This document shows positions 1 to 8,808 of a stretch of 64,000 nt of DNA, in pieces. How positions within the stretch are numbered: the stretch's first letter is position 1; every line of letters begins with the position of its first letter. Both the position numbers and the translations under genes were made by a program. The notes beneath the pieces are model-generated. The model was not told the DNA's origin. It did no database searches and saw only the letters and a program-made list of their open reading frames with translations. The stretch comes from Nocardia arthritidis (GTDB lineage Bacteria > Actinomycetota > Actinomycetes > Mycobacteriales > Mycobacteriaceae), in assembly GCF_011801145.1 (NCBI RefSeq), contig NZ_CP046172.1, forward strand, positions 7,006,001-7,070,000, written 5' to 3'.

Positions 1-1676
1 ACTTTCTGCGCAGCCGATCGATCATCGAGCTGCGCCGCGACCCGAGCAGGCTCGCGCCGACGATCAGCGAGTTCATCGCCGGATGCTGGGGTACGGAATC
101 CGCTGACAAGCCTGTCCGGCACGGTGATTCGGACCAGCCCGCACTGCCCGATCACGAGATCGTCATCGTTGGCGCGGGTTTCGGCGGGATCGGCGCCGCG
201 ATCGAACTCCGGAAAGCCGGGTTCGACGATCTGGTGCTGCTGGAGCAGGCCGACGACATCGGCGGAACCTGGCGTGACAACATCTATCCGGGTGTCGCCG
301 TCGACGTTTCCTCGTTCACCTATTCGTTCTCGTACGAGCCGAATCCGAACTGGTCACGGGTCTACGCGCCCGGTCGCGAGCTGAAGGAATATGCCGATCA
401 CTGCGTGCGCAAATATCACCTGCGCGACAAAATCCGGTTGCACACCTTGGTCACCGCCGCGGCATTCGACGAAACCAACCACCTCTGGCGGCTCACGCTC
501 GCCGACCAGACTGTGCTGACGGCACGCTACCTCATTGCGGCCGTTGGCATTCTGACCCAACCCAAAATGCCCGACATACCGGGCATCGGCGACTTCGCGG
601 GCAAGTCCCTGCACACGGTGCGCTGGGATCACCGCCACGACCTCACCGGTGCCCGGGTCGCGGTCATCGGCACCGGAGCGACTGCGGTACAGCTGGTTCC
701 GGCCATCGCCGACCGAGTCGCGTCCTTGGCCATATTCCAGCGCACGCCGATCTGGGTGGGACCCAAGCCCGATGTGCCGATCCCGGCGCCCGTGCGCGCG
801 GTGTTTCGCCGGATTCCCGGTGCGCAACAATCGTTTCGCGCGCTCACCACCGCGCTCACCGAGACCGTGATGACCGTCGGTATCGTGCACAACAAGCAGG
901 TTCCGCTGCTGGTGCGGGCCATCGAACAGGTGTGTGCGGCCAATCTGCGCTACCAGGTGCCGGATGGGCGGCTGCGCGAAAAGCTCACGCCGCACTACGG
1001 ATTCGGCTGTAAGCGGCCGACGTTCTCCAACCACTACTTCCGCACCTTCACCAGAGACCACGTCGAGCTGGTGACCGAACCGATCGAACGGATCACCGAG
1101 ACCGGCGTCCGCACTCGTGACGGCGTGCACCGCGAGATCGACACGCTCATTCTGGCAACGGGATTCAAGGTATTCGAATACGGCAATGCGCCACCTTTCC
1201 CGGTATTCGGCAGTGGCGGAGGCGAGCTCGGTGAATGGTGGGACGAGCATCGCTACCAGGCGTACCAGGGCGCCTCGGTCCCCGGTTACCCGAACCTTTT
1301 CCTCATCGCCGGACCGTACGCGTTCACCGGCGGGTCCTACTTCCAGCTGATCGAGAATCAGTCCCGGCACGCGATGCGCTGCGTCGCGCACGCCCGCGAC
1401 CGCGGCGCGACCCGTGTCGAGATCCGACCGGAAGCCCATCGGCGGTATTTCGAGTACGTCCAGCGTCGGCAGCCGAATACCGTGTTCTACAACAACAACT
1501 GCGCGGCGGCGAACAGCTACTACTTCGACAAGCACGGCGACGCACCGATCCTGCGGCCGTCCTCCGCGGTCGAATCCTGGTGGGACAGTCGCACCTTCCG
1601 TTTGTCGGATTACGAATTCCGCAGGGCTGCGAGCCTTTCCGAAGAATCCGGAGCCACCGAGGAGGCGGGCGCGTGA
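1..1676 (+). CDS. Baeyer-Villiger-type flavin monooxygenase, 5' end outside window
   Basis: NADPH/FAD-dependent monooxygenase of the Baeyer-Villiger family, cytosolic, inserting oxygen into a ketone or similar substrate. The frame is open from base 3 and has no in-frame ATG or GTG before the FAD fingerprint, so the true start is probably upstream of the window. Seen in order: FAD motif VGAGFGGIG (about 168-195), DDIGGTWRDN, the family fingerprint FAGKSLHTVRWDH (FxGxxxHxxxW, about 594-632) and the NADPH motif VIGTGATAVQ (about 662). About 50 residues precede the FAD motif and do not look like this family; they may be a linker from a fused upstream domain. The stop overlaps the GTG of the next gene by four bases (GTGA), implying coupled translation. 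The substrate cannot be read from sequence. Confidence 0.85.
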   Translation, partial: FLRSRSIIELRRDPSRLAPTISEFIAGCWGTESADKPVRHGDSDQPALPDHEIVIVGAGFGGIGAAIELRKAGFDDLVLLEQADDIGGTWRDNIYPGVAVDVSSFTYSFSYEPNPNWSRVYAPGRELKEYADHCVRKYHLRDKIRLHTLVTAAAFDETNHLWRLTLADQTVLTARYLIAAVGILTQPKMPDIPGIGDFAGKSLHTVRWDHRHDLTGARVAVIGTGATAVQLVPAIADRVASLAIFQRTPIWVGPKPDVPIPAPVRAVFRRIPGAQQSFRALTTALTETVMTVGIVHNKQVPLLVRAIEQVCAANLRYQVPDGRLREKLTPHYGFGCKRPTFSNHYFRTFTRDHVELVTEPIERITETGVRTRDGVHREIDTLILATGFKVFEYGNAPPFPVFGSGGGELGEWWDEHRYQAYQGASVPGYPNLFLIAGPYAFTGGSYFQLIENQSRHAMRCVAHARDRGATRVEIRPEAHRRYFEYVQRRQPNTVFYNNNCAAANSYYFDKHGDAPILRPSSAVESWWDSRTFRLSDYEFRRAASLSEESGATEEAGA

Positions 1677-3190
1677 CGCAGGTCGCCATCGACACGCCCA
1701 TTCTTGTTGTGGGCGCGGGCTTTTCCGGCCTCGGCGTCGGCGTAAAGCTGGCCGAGGCCGGTTACCACTTCCGGATCGCCGAGCGCACCGACGATATCGG
1801 CGGCACCTGGCGGGACAATACCTATCCCGGTGTCGCCGTCGACATCACGTCGTTCAACTACTCGTTCTCCTGGGCGCCGAACCCGCGCTGGTCACGCGTC
1901 TACGCACCGGGCGGGGAGCTCAAGGCATACGCCGATCGGCTCGCCTCCGAATACGGTTTGCGGGACCGCATCGTATTCGGCGCCGAGATCACCGAATTGC
2001 GTTTCGACGAGCAGGCACATAGGTGGCGGTTCCGCATCGCCGATGGCCGTGTCGGGCGCGCCCGGTTCGTCATCACCGCGGTCGGCGGGCTCACCCAGCC
2101 CAAACCACCGGACATTCCCGAGCTGGCGACGTTCGCGGGCAAGACGATGCATACCGCGCGCTGGGACCACGATTACGACCTGACCGGCAGACGGGTCGGC
2201 GTGATCGGTACGGGTGCGACCGCGGTGCAACTGGTTCCGGCCATCGCCGATCGGGTCGCGCATCTAGAGGTGTTCCAGCGCACCCCGATCTGGGTGGTGC
2301 CCAAATTCGACGCGCCGATTCCGATCCCGCTGCGGCAACTGTTCGAGCGACTGCCCGCGACCCAGTCGACCGTCCGGCTGACGACCGGCGCGCTCACCGA
2401 GATGGTCATGGTTGTCGGAGCAACCTACGAACGGCAATTCCCATTGCTGCGCAAGACGATCGAGGCGCTGTGCCGGATGCACCTGCACGTGCAGGTGCCC
2501 GATCCGGCATTGCGCCGGCGGCTGACGCCCGCCTACGACTTCCTGTGTAAGCGGCCGACGTTCTCCAACCAGTATCTGCGCGCGTTCACCCGGCCGGACG
2601 TCGATCTGGTGACCGAGCCCATCGAACGGATCGTCGAGCACGGCATCCGTACTCGCGACGGAATGCTCCACCCGATCGACACGCTGATTCTCGCGACGGG
2701 ATTCAAGGTATTCGAGCTCGGCAACACGCCACCGTTCCCGATATACGGCACGGGCGGCGTCGAACTGGGACGGTTCTGGCATGAGCACCGCTACCAGGCG
2801 TACGAGGGCGTGACGGTGCCGCGGTTTCCCAACCTGTTCGCGATCCTCGCACCGTATTCGCTGACCGGACCGTCGTATTTCGCGATGATCGAGGCATCGA
2901 CGGCGCACATCCTGCGACTGCTGCGCGAAGCCGACCGGCGGAGCGCCACCTACGTCGAGATTCGCCAGGGGCCGCACGACGCCTACTTCGCCGATATTCT
3001 TCGCCGCCAACGCAATACCGTGTTCCTGGCCGCCAACTGCGCCGCCGCCAACAGCTACTATTTCGACCGACACGGCGACGCACCGATGCTGCGCCCCGCG
3101 TCCGGCCCCGAAATGTGGTGGCGGGCACGACATTTCCCGCTGAAGCACTATCGCTTTCGGACCGCGCCTGGCGCGCGGTCACAGCTGTGA
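1673..3190 (+). CDS. Baeyer-Villiger-type flavin monooxygenase (tandem paralogue)
   Basis: 505-residue FAD/NADPH monooxygenase, closely similar to the gene before it along its whole length (shared blocks include VYAPGxELKxYAD, CKRPTFSN, and a C-terminal NCAAANSYYFD). The GTG at 1673 overlaps the preceding stop and lies just ahead of the FAD motif VVGAGFSGLG, which fixes the start. The fingerprint FAGKTMHTARWDH and second nucleotide motif VIGTGATAVQ are intact, so both copies look active. A tandem pair overlapping by four bases suggests a recent duplication with divergence in substrate range, or two steps on one substrate. The nearby GMC cholesterol-oxidase-like gene makes a sterol or other alicyclic ketone a reasonable guess, but this is inference. 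Confidence 0.88.
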   Translation: MTQVAIDTPILVVGAGFSGLGVGVKLAEAGYHFRIAERTDDIGGTWRDNTYPGVAVDITSFNYSFSWAPNPRWSRVYAPGGELKAYADRLASEYGLRDRIVFGAEITELRFDEQAHRWRFRIADGRVGRARFVITAVGGLTQPKPPDIPELATFAGKTMHTARWDHDYDLTGRRVGVIGTGATAVQLVPAIADRVAHLEVFQRTPIWVVPKFDAPIPIPLRQLFERLPATQSTVRLTTGALTEMVMVVGATYERQFPLLRKTIEALCRMHLHVQVPDPALRRRLTPAYDFLCKRPTFSNQYLRAFTRPDVDLVTEPIERIVEHGIRTRDGMLHPIDTLILATGFKVFELGNTPPFPIYGTGGVELGRFWHEHRYQAYEGVTVPRFPNLFAILAPYSLTGPSYFAMIEASTAHILRLLREADRRSATYVEIRQGPHDAYFADILRRQRNTVFLAANCAAANSYYFDRHGDAPMLRPASGPEMWWRARHFPLKHYRFRTAPGARSQL

Positions 3191-3380
3191 TCGACTGCGA
3201 GTCACCCCCGATCCGCCAGGGCGGGACCGGTGGCCCGCGATGCTGCTGGGGCCGGGCTCGACGACGAGGCGGGTCAGGGCGCCAGCGACGGCACGGCGGC
3301 GGATCTGGTGGTGCCCTACAACACCCCGCACTGCTTCGCCTCCGGTCCGTGTCGCGACCTCGAGGACGTGATGCGCTGGG

Positions 3381-4484
3381 TCAGGCGAATTCCGGAACCG
3401 CGGTCCGAGCGCCGTGGCTGCGGAATTCCTGTGGCGGACAACCATTCCAACGCCGGAAAGCGCGAATGAACGAGGCGGCCTCCGCATAACCTAACCGAGC
3501 GGCCACCTGCTCGGTGGTCATCCCGGTACGGGCGAGCAACGCCTCGGCCAGCGTTTGCCGCACCTCGTCGAGCAGTGCGCGGAACGAGGTGCCCTCCTCG
3601 GCGAGCCGCCGCGACAGCGTGCGCGGACTCATGAACAGTTCCGCGGCGACCGCGGCCTGATCCGGGATATCCCCCGGATCCCGGACCAGCATGGCACGCA
3701 CCGCACCCGCGATTCCGGCTCGGGACCGCCTGTCCCGCAACAGCTCTCGGCACATCTGCGCACAGGTGTGTCGAGCCCATTCGTTGGCTTGGGGCAGCGG
3801 GACAGCCAAATAGGCACTGTCGAACGCTATCTCGTTCACGGGCGCGTCGAATTCCGGTTCGACGCCGAACATTTCGCGATGCCTGCCGGTGTCCGCGGGC
3901 GCCCGGTGCCGGAACCGGACACGACGGGCAGGCACGCCGACGGCGAACAGCTCCCGGCCGATCGTCTGGATTCCGGTCAGCACCCGCTCGGTCAGGAAGG
4001 GCCGAACATCCGCGGGCACCTCGTAATCGTCGAGCAGCAGCCGCGCCTCGCCACCGGATTCTTCGAAGGTCAACTGGCCGAATGCGAACGCGAGCTCGAT
4101 GTACCGCAGTGCCACATCGATGGCGTCGCGCAGGGTGCTGCTGCTCAGCAGCGCCAGCCCCCACGGCCCGTACATCGAAATGTGGTAGCGGCCGCCCGCC
4201 GCGACGCCGAGGCCCGGTTCGGTGCCGAAGCGCGCGAGCAGGTTCCGGACCACGGCCAGTTCCGCCCGTGCGGTGGCCTCGGCGCTGGGATCGATCACGG
4301 ATTCGGGTGTCAGCCCGGTGCCCGCCAGACAGGCCGCGGCGGGCATACCCCGCTCCCGAGCCATCAGCATCAGTACGTGCACGCTGGAGGTGTTCCGCAG
4401 CAGATCCCAATCGAACATGGCGCACCCAGTCCCCATCGACTTCCAACGATCGACCCCGCGCGAAACGGCGAGTGTCTCAGTCAC
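3381..4484 (-). CDS. AraC/OruR-type transcriptional regulator
   Basis: DNA-binding regulator of up to 367 residues. An N-terminal effector-binding region of the type found in OruR/ArgR-like AraC proteins covers about residues 25-220. The C-terminal AraC double helix-turn-helix includes MSPRTLSRRLAEEGTSF and VAARLGYAEAASFIRAFRRWNG, the usual second-helix signature. An internal ATG at residue 23 (MFDWDLL) is the likelier start by family length. The gene converges on the monooxygenase pair and diverges from the GMC oxidoreductase, so it is the obvious candidate regulator of one or both. Its intergenic region carries several short palindromes (4527-4568). The ligand is unknown. Confidence 0.88.
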   Translation of the reverse strand: MTETLAVSRGVDRWKSMGTGCAMFDWDLLRNTSSVHVLMLMARERGMPAAACLAGTGLTPESVIDPSAEATARAELAVVRNLLARFGTEPGLGVAAGGRYHISMYGPWGLALLSSSTLRDAIDVALRYIELAFAFGQLTFEESGGEARLLLDDYEVPADVRPFLTERVLTGIQTIGRELFAVGVPARRVRFRHRAPADTGRHREMFGVEPEFDAPVNEIAFDSAYLAVPLPQANEWARHTCAQMCRELLRDRRSRAGIAGAVRAMLVRDPGDIPDQAAVAAELFMSPRTLSRRLAEEGTSFRALLDEVRQTLAEALLARTGMTTEQVAARLGYAEAASFIRAFRRWNGCPPQEFRSHGARTAVPEFA

Positions 4485-4526
4485 CTATACCAATCACGGC
4501 GGCCGGATATGGGCACAATGACGAAA

Positions 4527-4568
4527 ATACCGGCACCAGCGGTATCGGATACCTGGTCATGGTTGACC
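4527..4568. promoter_or_regulatory. palindrome cluster in AraC/GMC divergent promoter region
   Basis: Three inverted repeats lie side by side between the divergent AraC and GMC genes. They are ATACCG-7 nt-CGGTAT (4527-4545), GGTAT-3 nt-ATACC (4541-4553, sharing bases with the first) and GGTCA-4 nt-TGACC (4555-4568). They sit 43-84 bp upstream of the AraC open reading frame and 115-156 bp upstream of the GMC ATG. An operator role for the neighbouring regulator is inferred from position. Confidence 0.45.
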
Positions 4569-4682
4569 TTTCCTGCCACGAGGTGCGCACCAGGAGCCGG
4601 TCCGCCGCAACACGCAGAGTCATCGCCGGCGCTGCCCGTATCTTGACTCCAATTGCGGCGCAACGACATCCAGGGACCAACA

Positions 4683-6335
4683 ATGACAGACGCTTTCGAC
4701 TTCGACTGGTTGGTCGTCGGTTCCGGTTTCGGCGGCAGCGTGGCGGCGCTACGGCTCGCCGAAAAGTGCTACCGGGTCGGCGTGCTGGAGGCCGGACGCC
4801 GCTTCGCCGACACCGATTTCGCCGAACGCGCCGGACAGCTGCGGCGATACTACTTCCTGCCCGCGCTCGGCCTGCACGGCATCTTCCGGCCGACACTGTT
4901 CAAGGACGTTTTCGTGGTGACCGGCGCCGGGGTCGGCGGCGGCTCGCTCACCTACGCCAACACCCTCTATCGCAGCCGCCCGCGGTTCGCGACGAATCCG
5001 CAGTGGGCGCACCTCGCCGACTGGGACGGCGAACTCGCTCCGCACTACGAGATCGCCGAACGCATGCTAGGCGTGACCACCTACGACGAGGACGGCGAGG
5101 CGGATTCGCTGCTGCACGAATACGCTTACGAGCACGGATTCGCAGATACCTACGCCCGCAGTCGAGTCGGGGTGTTCCTCGGCAGGCCCGGCGAAACCGT
5201 GCCCGATCCGTACTTCGCCGGAGCCGGCCCGGAGCGCACCGGGTGTATCCGGTGCGGCGGCTGCCTGCTCGGCTGCCGGCACAACGCGAAGAACACCCTC
5301 GTCAAGAACTACCTGTGGTTCGCCGAACGCCGCGGGACGCGAATCATGGCGGAACGCACGGTGATCGACATCCGGCCGCGCGGATCCGCCGACGGCGCCG
5401 ATGGTTACACGGTGACCACGGAGCGCACCGGTCGCTGGCTGCGACGCAAGCGACGCAGGCACACCGCACGCGGCGTCGTCATAGCCGCGGGCGCGCTCGG
5501 CACCAACCGATTATTGCTGCGCTGCAAGCTGTCCGGCGCACTACCGGGGCTGTCCGATCGGATCGGGCAACTGGTGCGCACCAACAGCGAATCGATCATC
5601 GCGATTACCGCGCCGGACGACACCAACGATTTCGCTCGCGGTCTCGCGCTGACCTCCGGTGCGTATCCGGTGCCCGACACCCATATCCAACCGGTCACCT
5701 ACGGTTCCGGGGGTGACGCCATGTCGCTGCTGACCACACTGGCGATGCCGCGTGGCACTCGGCTCACACGCCCATTCCTATTCGCCGCCAACATAATTCG
5801 CCATCCAACCCGGTTTGCCAGGGCCAGCCGGATCCGGCACGCGTCCCGGCGCTCGATGCTGCTCACCACCATGCGATCCGTGGAAGACTCACTCGCGCTG
5901 CGGGTCCGGTTCCGGCTACCGACCGGATATCCGGTGCTTACCACCGAACAGGACCCGGAACACCCTATCCCCCGCCATATCCCGGCCGCATATGCTGCCG
6001 CCGAGTGGATTGCCGAGAAGATCGGCGGAGTGGTGCAGGCCGCCATACCGGAAGCGCTGCTGTCGATTCCGACCACTGCGCACCTGTTGGGCGGCGCCGT
6101 CATCGGCGAGTCCGAGGACCGCGGCGTGGTGAACGCCCGCCATGAGGTCTTCGGCTACCGCAACCTGCTGGTGTGCGACGGCGCGGCGGTACCGGCCAAC
6201 GTCGGCGTCAACCCGAGCCTCACCATCACCGCCATGGCCGAGCGGGCGATGAGCTTCATCCCGGTCGCACCCGGCGCGACGCAGGCCCCGCCGATCCGGT
6301 TCAGCCGGGACACGCACGCGGGCAAGGGGGTGTGA
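4683..6335 (+). CDS. GMC-family oxidoreductase, cholesterol-oxidase-like
   Basis: FAD-dependent alcohol oxidoreductase of 550 residues, like the cholesterol oxidase/dehydrogenase ChoD group of mycobacteria. It would oxidise a sterol or similar secondary alcohol. Seen: the N-terminal FAD motif VVGSGFGGSVAALRLAE, then AGVGGGSLTYANTLY, a cysteine-rich stretch CIRCGGCLLGCRHNAKNT around residue 190-207, and the C-terminal GMC signature with CDGAAVPANVGVNPSLTITAMAE. Length is normal for the group. The ATG at 4683 is chosen because it lies directly before the FAD domain and has AGGGA upstream; an in-frame ATG 30 bp earlier adds nothing conserved. No signal peptide is visible. It diverges from the AraC regulator. 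Confidence 0.85.
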   Translation: MTDAFDFDWLVVGSGFGGSVAALRLAEKCYRVGVLEAGRRFADTDFAERAGQLRRYYFLPALGLHGIFRPTLFKDVFVVTGAGVGGGSLTYANTLYRSRPRFATNPQWAHLADWDGELAPHYEIAERMLGVTTYDEDGEADSLLHEYAYEHGFADTYARSRVGVFLGRPGETVPDPYFAGAGPERTGCIRCGGCLLGCRHNAKNTLVKNYLWFAERRGTRIMAERTVIDIRPRGSADGADGYTVTTERTGRWLRRKRRRHTARGVVIAAGALGTNRLLLRCKLSGALPGLSDRIGQLVRTNSESIIAITAPDDTNDFARGLALTSGAYPVPDTHIQPVTYGSGGDAMSLLTTLAMPRGTRLTRPFLFAANIIRHPTRFARASRIRHASRRSMLLTTMRSVEDSLALRVRFRLPTGYPVLTTEQDPEHPIPRHIPAAYAAAEWIAEKIGGVVQAAIPEALLSIPTTAHLLGGAVIGESEDRGVVNARHEVFGYRNLLVCDGAAVPANVGVNPSLTITAMAERAMSFIPVAPGATQAPPIRFSRDTHAGKGV

Positions 6336-6603
6336 TTACCTGCGCCACTTGCGCATCCGATGCGCCGACGGCCCGGACGATCCCGCACTTGCGGACACCG
6401 TGATCACACTGCTGCCCGGCGCGACCGCGGGCGCTGGATCGTTACGCGGGCTGGTTCCCGGGTTATCCGCACTTTGATGTCGCGGCGGGCGCACATCCGC
6501 GCGCCCGAACCGATCGCCGCCGCCCTCGCCGACTTCATCCGCGCCAACCTGCCCTCGGCCCGGATCGCCCTCCTGACCTCAGCGGCCTGTCCGGCAAGGG
6601 CTT
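6336..6603 (+). pseudogene. possible remnant of an alpha/beta-hydrolase C-terminus
   Basis: No intact gene fits between the GMC gene and the convergent downstream gene. About 6440-6490 reads RYAGWFPGYPHFDVAAG. After a one-base change of frame, about 6489-6554 reads AHIRAPEPIAAALADFIRANL. The second piece looks like the end of an alpha/beta hydrolase (a histidine followed by a proline-led amphipathic helix). I read this as a decayed gene end; it could also be chance. Confidence 0.25.
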
Positions 6604-7554
6604 TCACGCCCCGACGGTGTTCACGATCATCTCCAATGTGCGGAAATGGCCGACCAGGACACACAATTCCAGCAACTGCCGCTCACTGTAGGTCCGGCGC
6701 AATTCCAACCAGGTGTCGTCCGCAATGATGAACTCCCGGTCGAGTTCGCGCACCGCCCGGTCGAGTATCGAATTCGCCTGCGGCTCTTGCCGAGTCATGG
6801 CCGCGCCCACCTCGGCCGCGGGAATGGTGGCAATTCCGGACATGGCCCTGCCGAACCAGCGCAGTCCAACTCGCAGCGCCGGATGCCCGCCCAGCGCCGC
6901 GTCCGCGCCCGGCAGCCATGGGTTCGCGGCATTCAGCCCGGAAATCGGCACGGCCTTCCCGGCGCGGGAACGCCGTGGTGCGGGGAGGATATTCCGGTCA
7001 GGCAGGCCGATGAGCGGCTCGTGCGGCATCCCCGCGCTCTCCTCCAGCAGCCCAAGCAACCGGTAATGCCCAGTGATGAAACAGATTTCGATGAGCTGAC
7101 GATCCGTGACGCCGACCCGGCGCAACCAGCGCCGGGTCGGCGGCGCGATCACGTGGTGGTCGTGCAGGTCGTCGACCGCCCGCAGCAGCAACCGCTCCCG
7201 CGGATTCCAGTGCGCGTCCGACGGCCCCGCCGCGACCGCGTCGAGAAATGCGCGCCCCTTCCTGATCCGCCCCCACAGCGCATGCGCCGACCAGTGGTAG
7301 TAGTGCCCGGCATGCCAACTCGCCCGCAGCACAACGAGTTCGATATCGCCGTGCCGCAGTTCGGCAAGCGCCCACTGGCCGTACTCCGCCGGACCTTCCA
7401 GCGCGAACAGCGCCGCGAGCAGCCGCGGATGCACGGTGCCGATCCACCAGATCTGCGTCGTGCCCGGCAGGACGTACCGCAACCAGGCGGCCCTGGGAGT
7501 TATCCGGCGTTGCCGCGGCTGTGGCCAGCCGAGTCCGCATGACTGTTCACACAT
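6604..7554 (-). CDS. carboxymuconolactone decarboxylase (AhpD-like) family protein
   Basis: 316-residue protein with two copies of the alpha-helical CMD/AhpD fold. Each repeat shows the family core: EICFITGHYRLLGLLE in the first and LELCVLVGHFRTLEMIVN in the second, with a glutamate, a cysteine and a G-H pair. AhpD relatives use such cysteines for peroxide or thiol chemistry, whereas decarboxylase-type members act on aromatic lactones. With a single cysteine per repeat I cannot decide between them. The ATG at 7554 is preceded by a GAAAGAG-type ribosome binding site. The frame runs open upstream to 7830 but that stretch is arginine-rich and unconserved. Its 3' end faces the GMC gene. Role unknown. 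Confidence 0.75.
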   Translation of the reverse strand: MCEQSCGLGWPQPRQRRITPRAAWLRYVLPGTTQIWWIGTVHPRLLAALFALEGPAEYGQWALAELRHGDIELVVLRASWHAGHYYHWSAHALWGRIRKGRAFLDAVAAGPSDAHWNPRERLLLRAVDDLHDHHVIAPPTRRWLRRVGVTDRQLIEICFITGHYRLLGLLEESAGMPHEPLIGLPDRNILPAPRRSRAGKAVPISGLNAANPWLPGADAALGGHPALRVGLRWFGRAMSGIATIPAAEVGAAMTRQEPQANSILDRAVRELDREFIIADDTWLELRRTYSERQLLELCVLVGHFRTLEMIVNTVGA

Positions 7555-8808
7555 CACCGGCTCTTTCACGTCCGAGTTCGACCGCCGCGCTGCGAGCGAG
7601 CCTAGACCGCGCGGCGGATCCCGCCGCCCGACGCGACCACCACTGGCGGGGAATGCCAACGCCGCGTCCGATCCGGTCGGTCCCGGCGCGAAAGCCAACG
7701 GCACCGAATTGCTGCCGGCGCGGTAATCCCGACACTCCCCCACTGCAGAACGGCGCCTGAACAATCGTGGCCGACCAGACCCCTTCCTGAATCGGTCAGA
7801 TGGATGACGTACTTGTCTGCTGGCGCTCATCTACCGTGCAGTTTGATTGCCACCAGATTGCTGTCCGATCAAATGGCTCGGCGTGTCGCTGTTTCGACAC
7901 GCCCACGCAAGCCCATCTGCCGGAGGATCCCGACAGGAAACGATCTTCTTACGAACGTCACGAAGAGCACTTTCGACACCGAGCCGAGCAACGAAATCTA
8001 CCATGATTTCGTCGAACTGGGACGGGACAGCGCGGGAACTCCACTCCAACTTTGCGTGTCATTTTGATCCGAAACCGCCGGGAATCCCCAGGACACACCG
8101 GGCCTCACCGGGACTTCGCAGATCCGCGGAACACGTTGAGCCAGTGTCGATTTCAGCCGAAATGAGCCTTCCACACACCCCTTCGGGAACAAATCAGGGT
8201 TGTCCCTGAGGTGGGGACAACGCCCTGGTCAGGGGCTCGGAGCTACCCCGAGACCAGCGAAAATCCCAACTTTGTTCCGATGGTGTCGTTACCGCGGGAC
8301 AAAGGGTCGAGATCGAATTCGGACGATCCCACTCCGATGGGAGCGTACAAAGTATCGACCGAATCGTCCCGGACGACATCGGGCCGGATGCCGTCGGGCC
8401 GGATCCAGCTCGGCGAAACCTTCGGGCCTCACAGATGCACATCGAGCATTATTTCAGCTACCTGAAACATTCACTCTGAAATACACCATTATCATCGATC
8501 GGGTAAAAGTTAAAATCATCGTGGACGATATAGTTGACACCGATCGATCGGCGCTGGACATCTCACATCGAACGACTTAGACTGCAATTACTCGGGGAAG
8601 ATCAAACCAGATGGAAACATGCGGAGTGGGGATCGATAATCATTGTCAGTGGATTGCCCAGAAAAGCTGAACCATAGTACAGGGCGCATCGCATCGCGGA
8701 CATGTCCGGTCTACTCCATGATTGATATCGACCCTCCTTTCCGTGCGTTCCGATAACTCCCGCATGAAGATTCCCGAGTGTAATTCGGCAGTTCAGTAAA
8801 GGGGGGCT
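7555..8808. other. 1.25-kb intergenic region upstream of the Ccr/PKS locus
   Basis: No open frame here has convincing codon usage, a ribosome binding site or family resemblance. Composition changes along the stretch: from about 8440 to 8640 it is clearly AT-richer than the genes around it. It contains one strong hairpin (8195-8226), a TTGACA hexamer (8534-8539) abutting the perfect palindrome CCGATCGATCGG (8540-8551), and a good ribosome binding site (AAAGGGGGG) just before the ATG at 8809. It probably holds the main promoter of the biosynthetic operon and may be the join of acquired DNA. Confidence 0.5.
8195..8226. promoter_or_regulatory. long hairpin upstream of the biosynthetic operon
   Basis: CAGGGTTGTCCC (8195-8206) pairs with GGGACAAC and CCCTG (8214-8226) across a 7-nt loop, with a single unpaired G. 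That makes a stem of about 13 base pairs. No T-run follows on either strand, so it is not a typical intrinsic terminator. It lies about 580 bp before the Ccr start. A role in transcription or as a protein-binding site is inference. Confidence 0.4.

Noticed and set aside
354..1535. Long minus-strand frame antisense to the first monooxygenase
   Set aside because: It mirrors codon bias of the real gene, has no domain resemblance and no ribosome binding site; typical high-GC shadow frame.
3191..3380. Small frames between the second monooxygenase and the AraC gene
   Set aside because: One (3230-3469) reads through the 3' end of AraC antisense; composition and lack of a ribosome binding site argue against a gene.
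8195..8226. Hairpin as an intrinsic terminator of the CMD gene or of an upstream transcript
   Set aside because: The CMD gene is transcribed away from it and no T-run follows on either strand.
7800..8580. Several 60-125 residue frames upstream of ccr
   Set aside because: Overlapping frames on both strands with no ribosome binding site, poor third-position GC pattern and no family resemblance.
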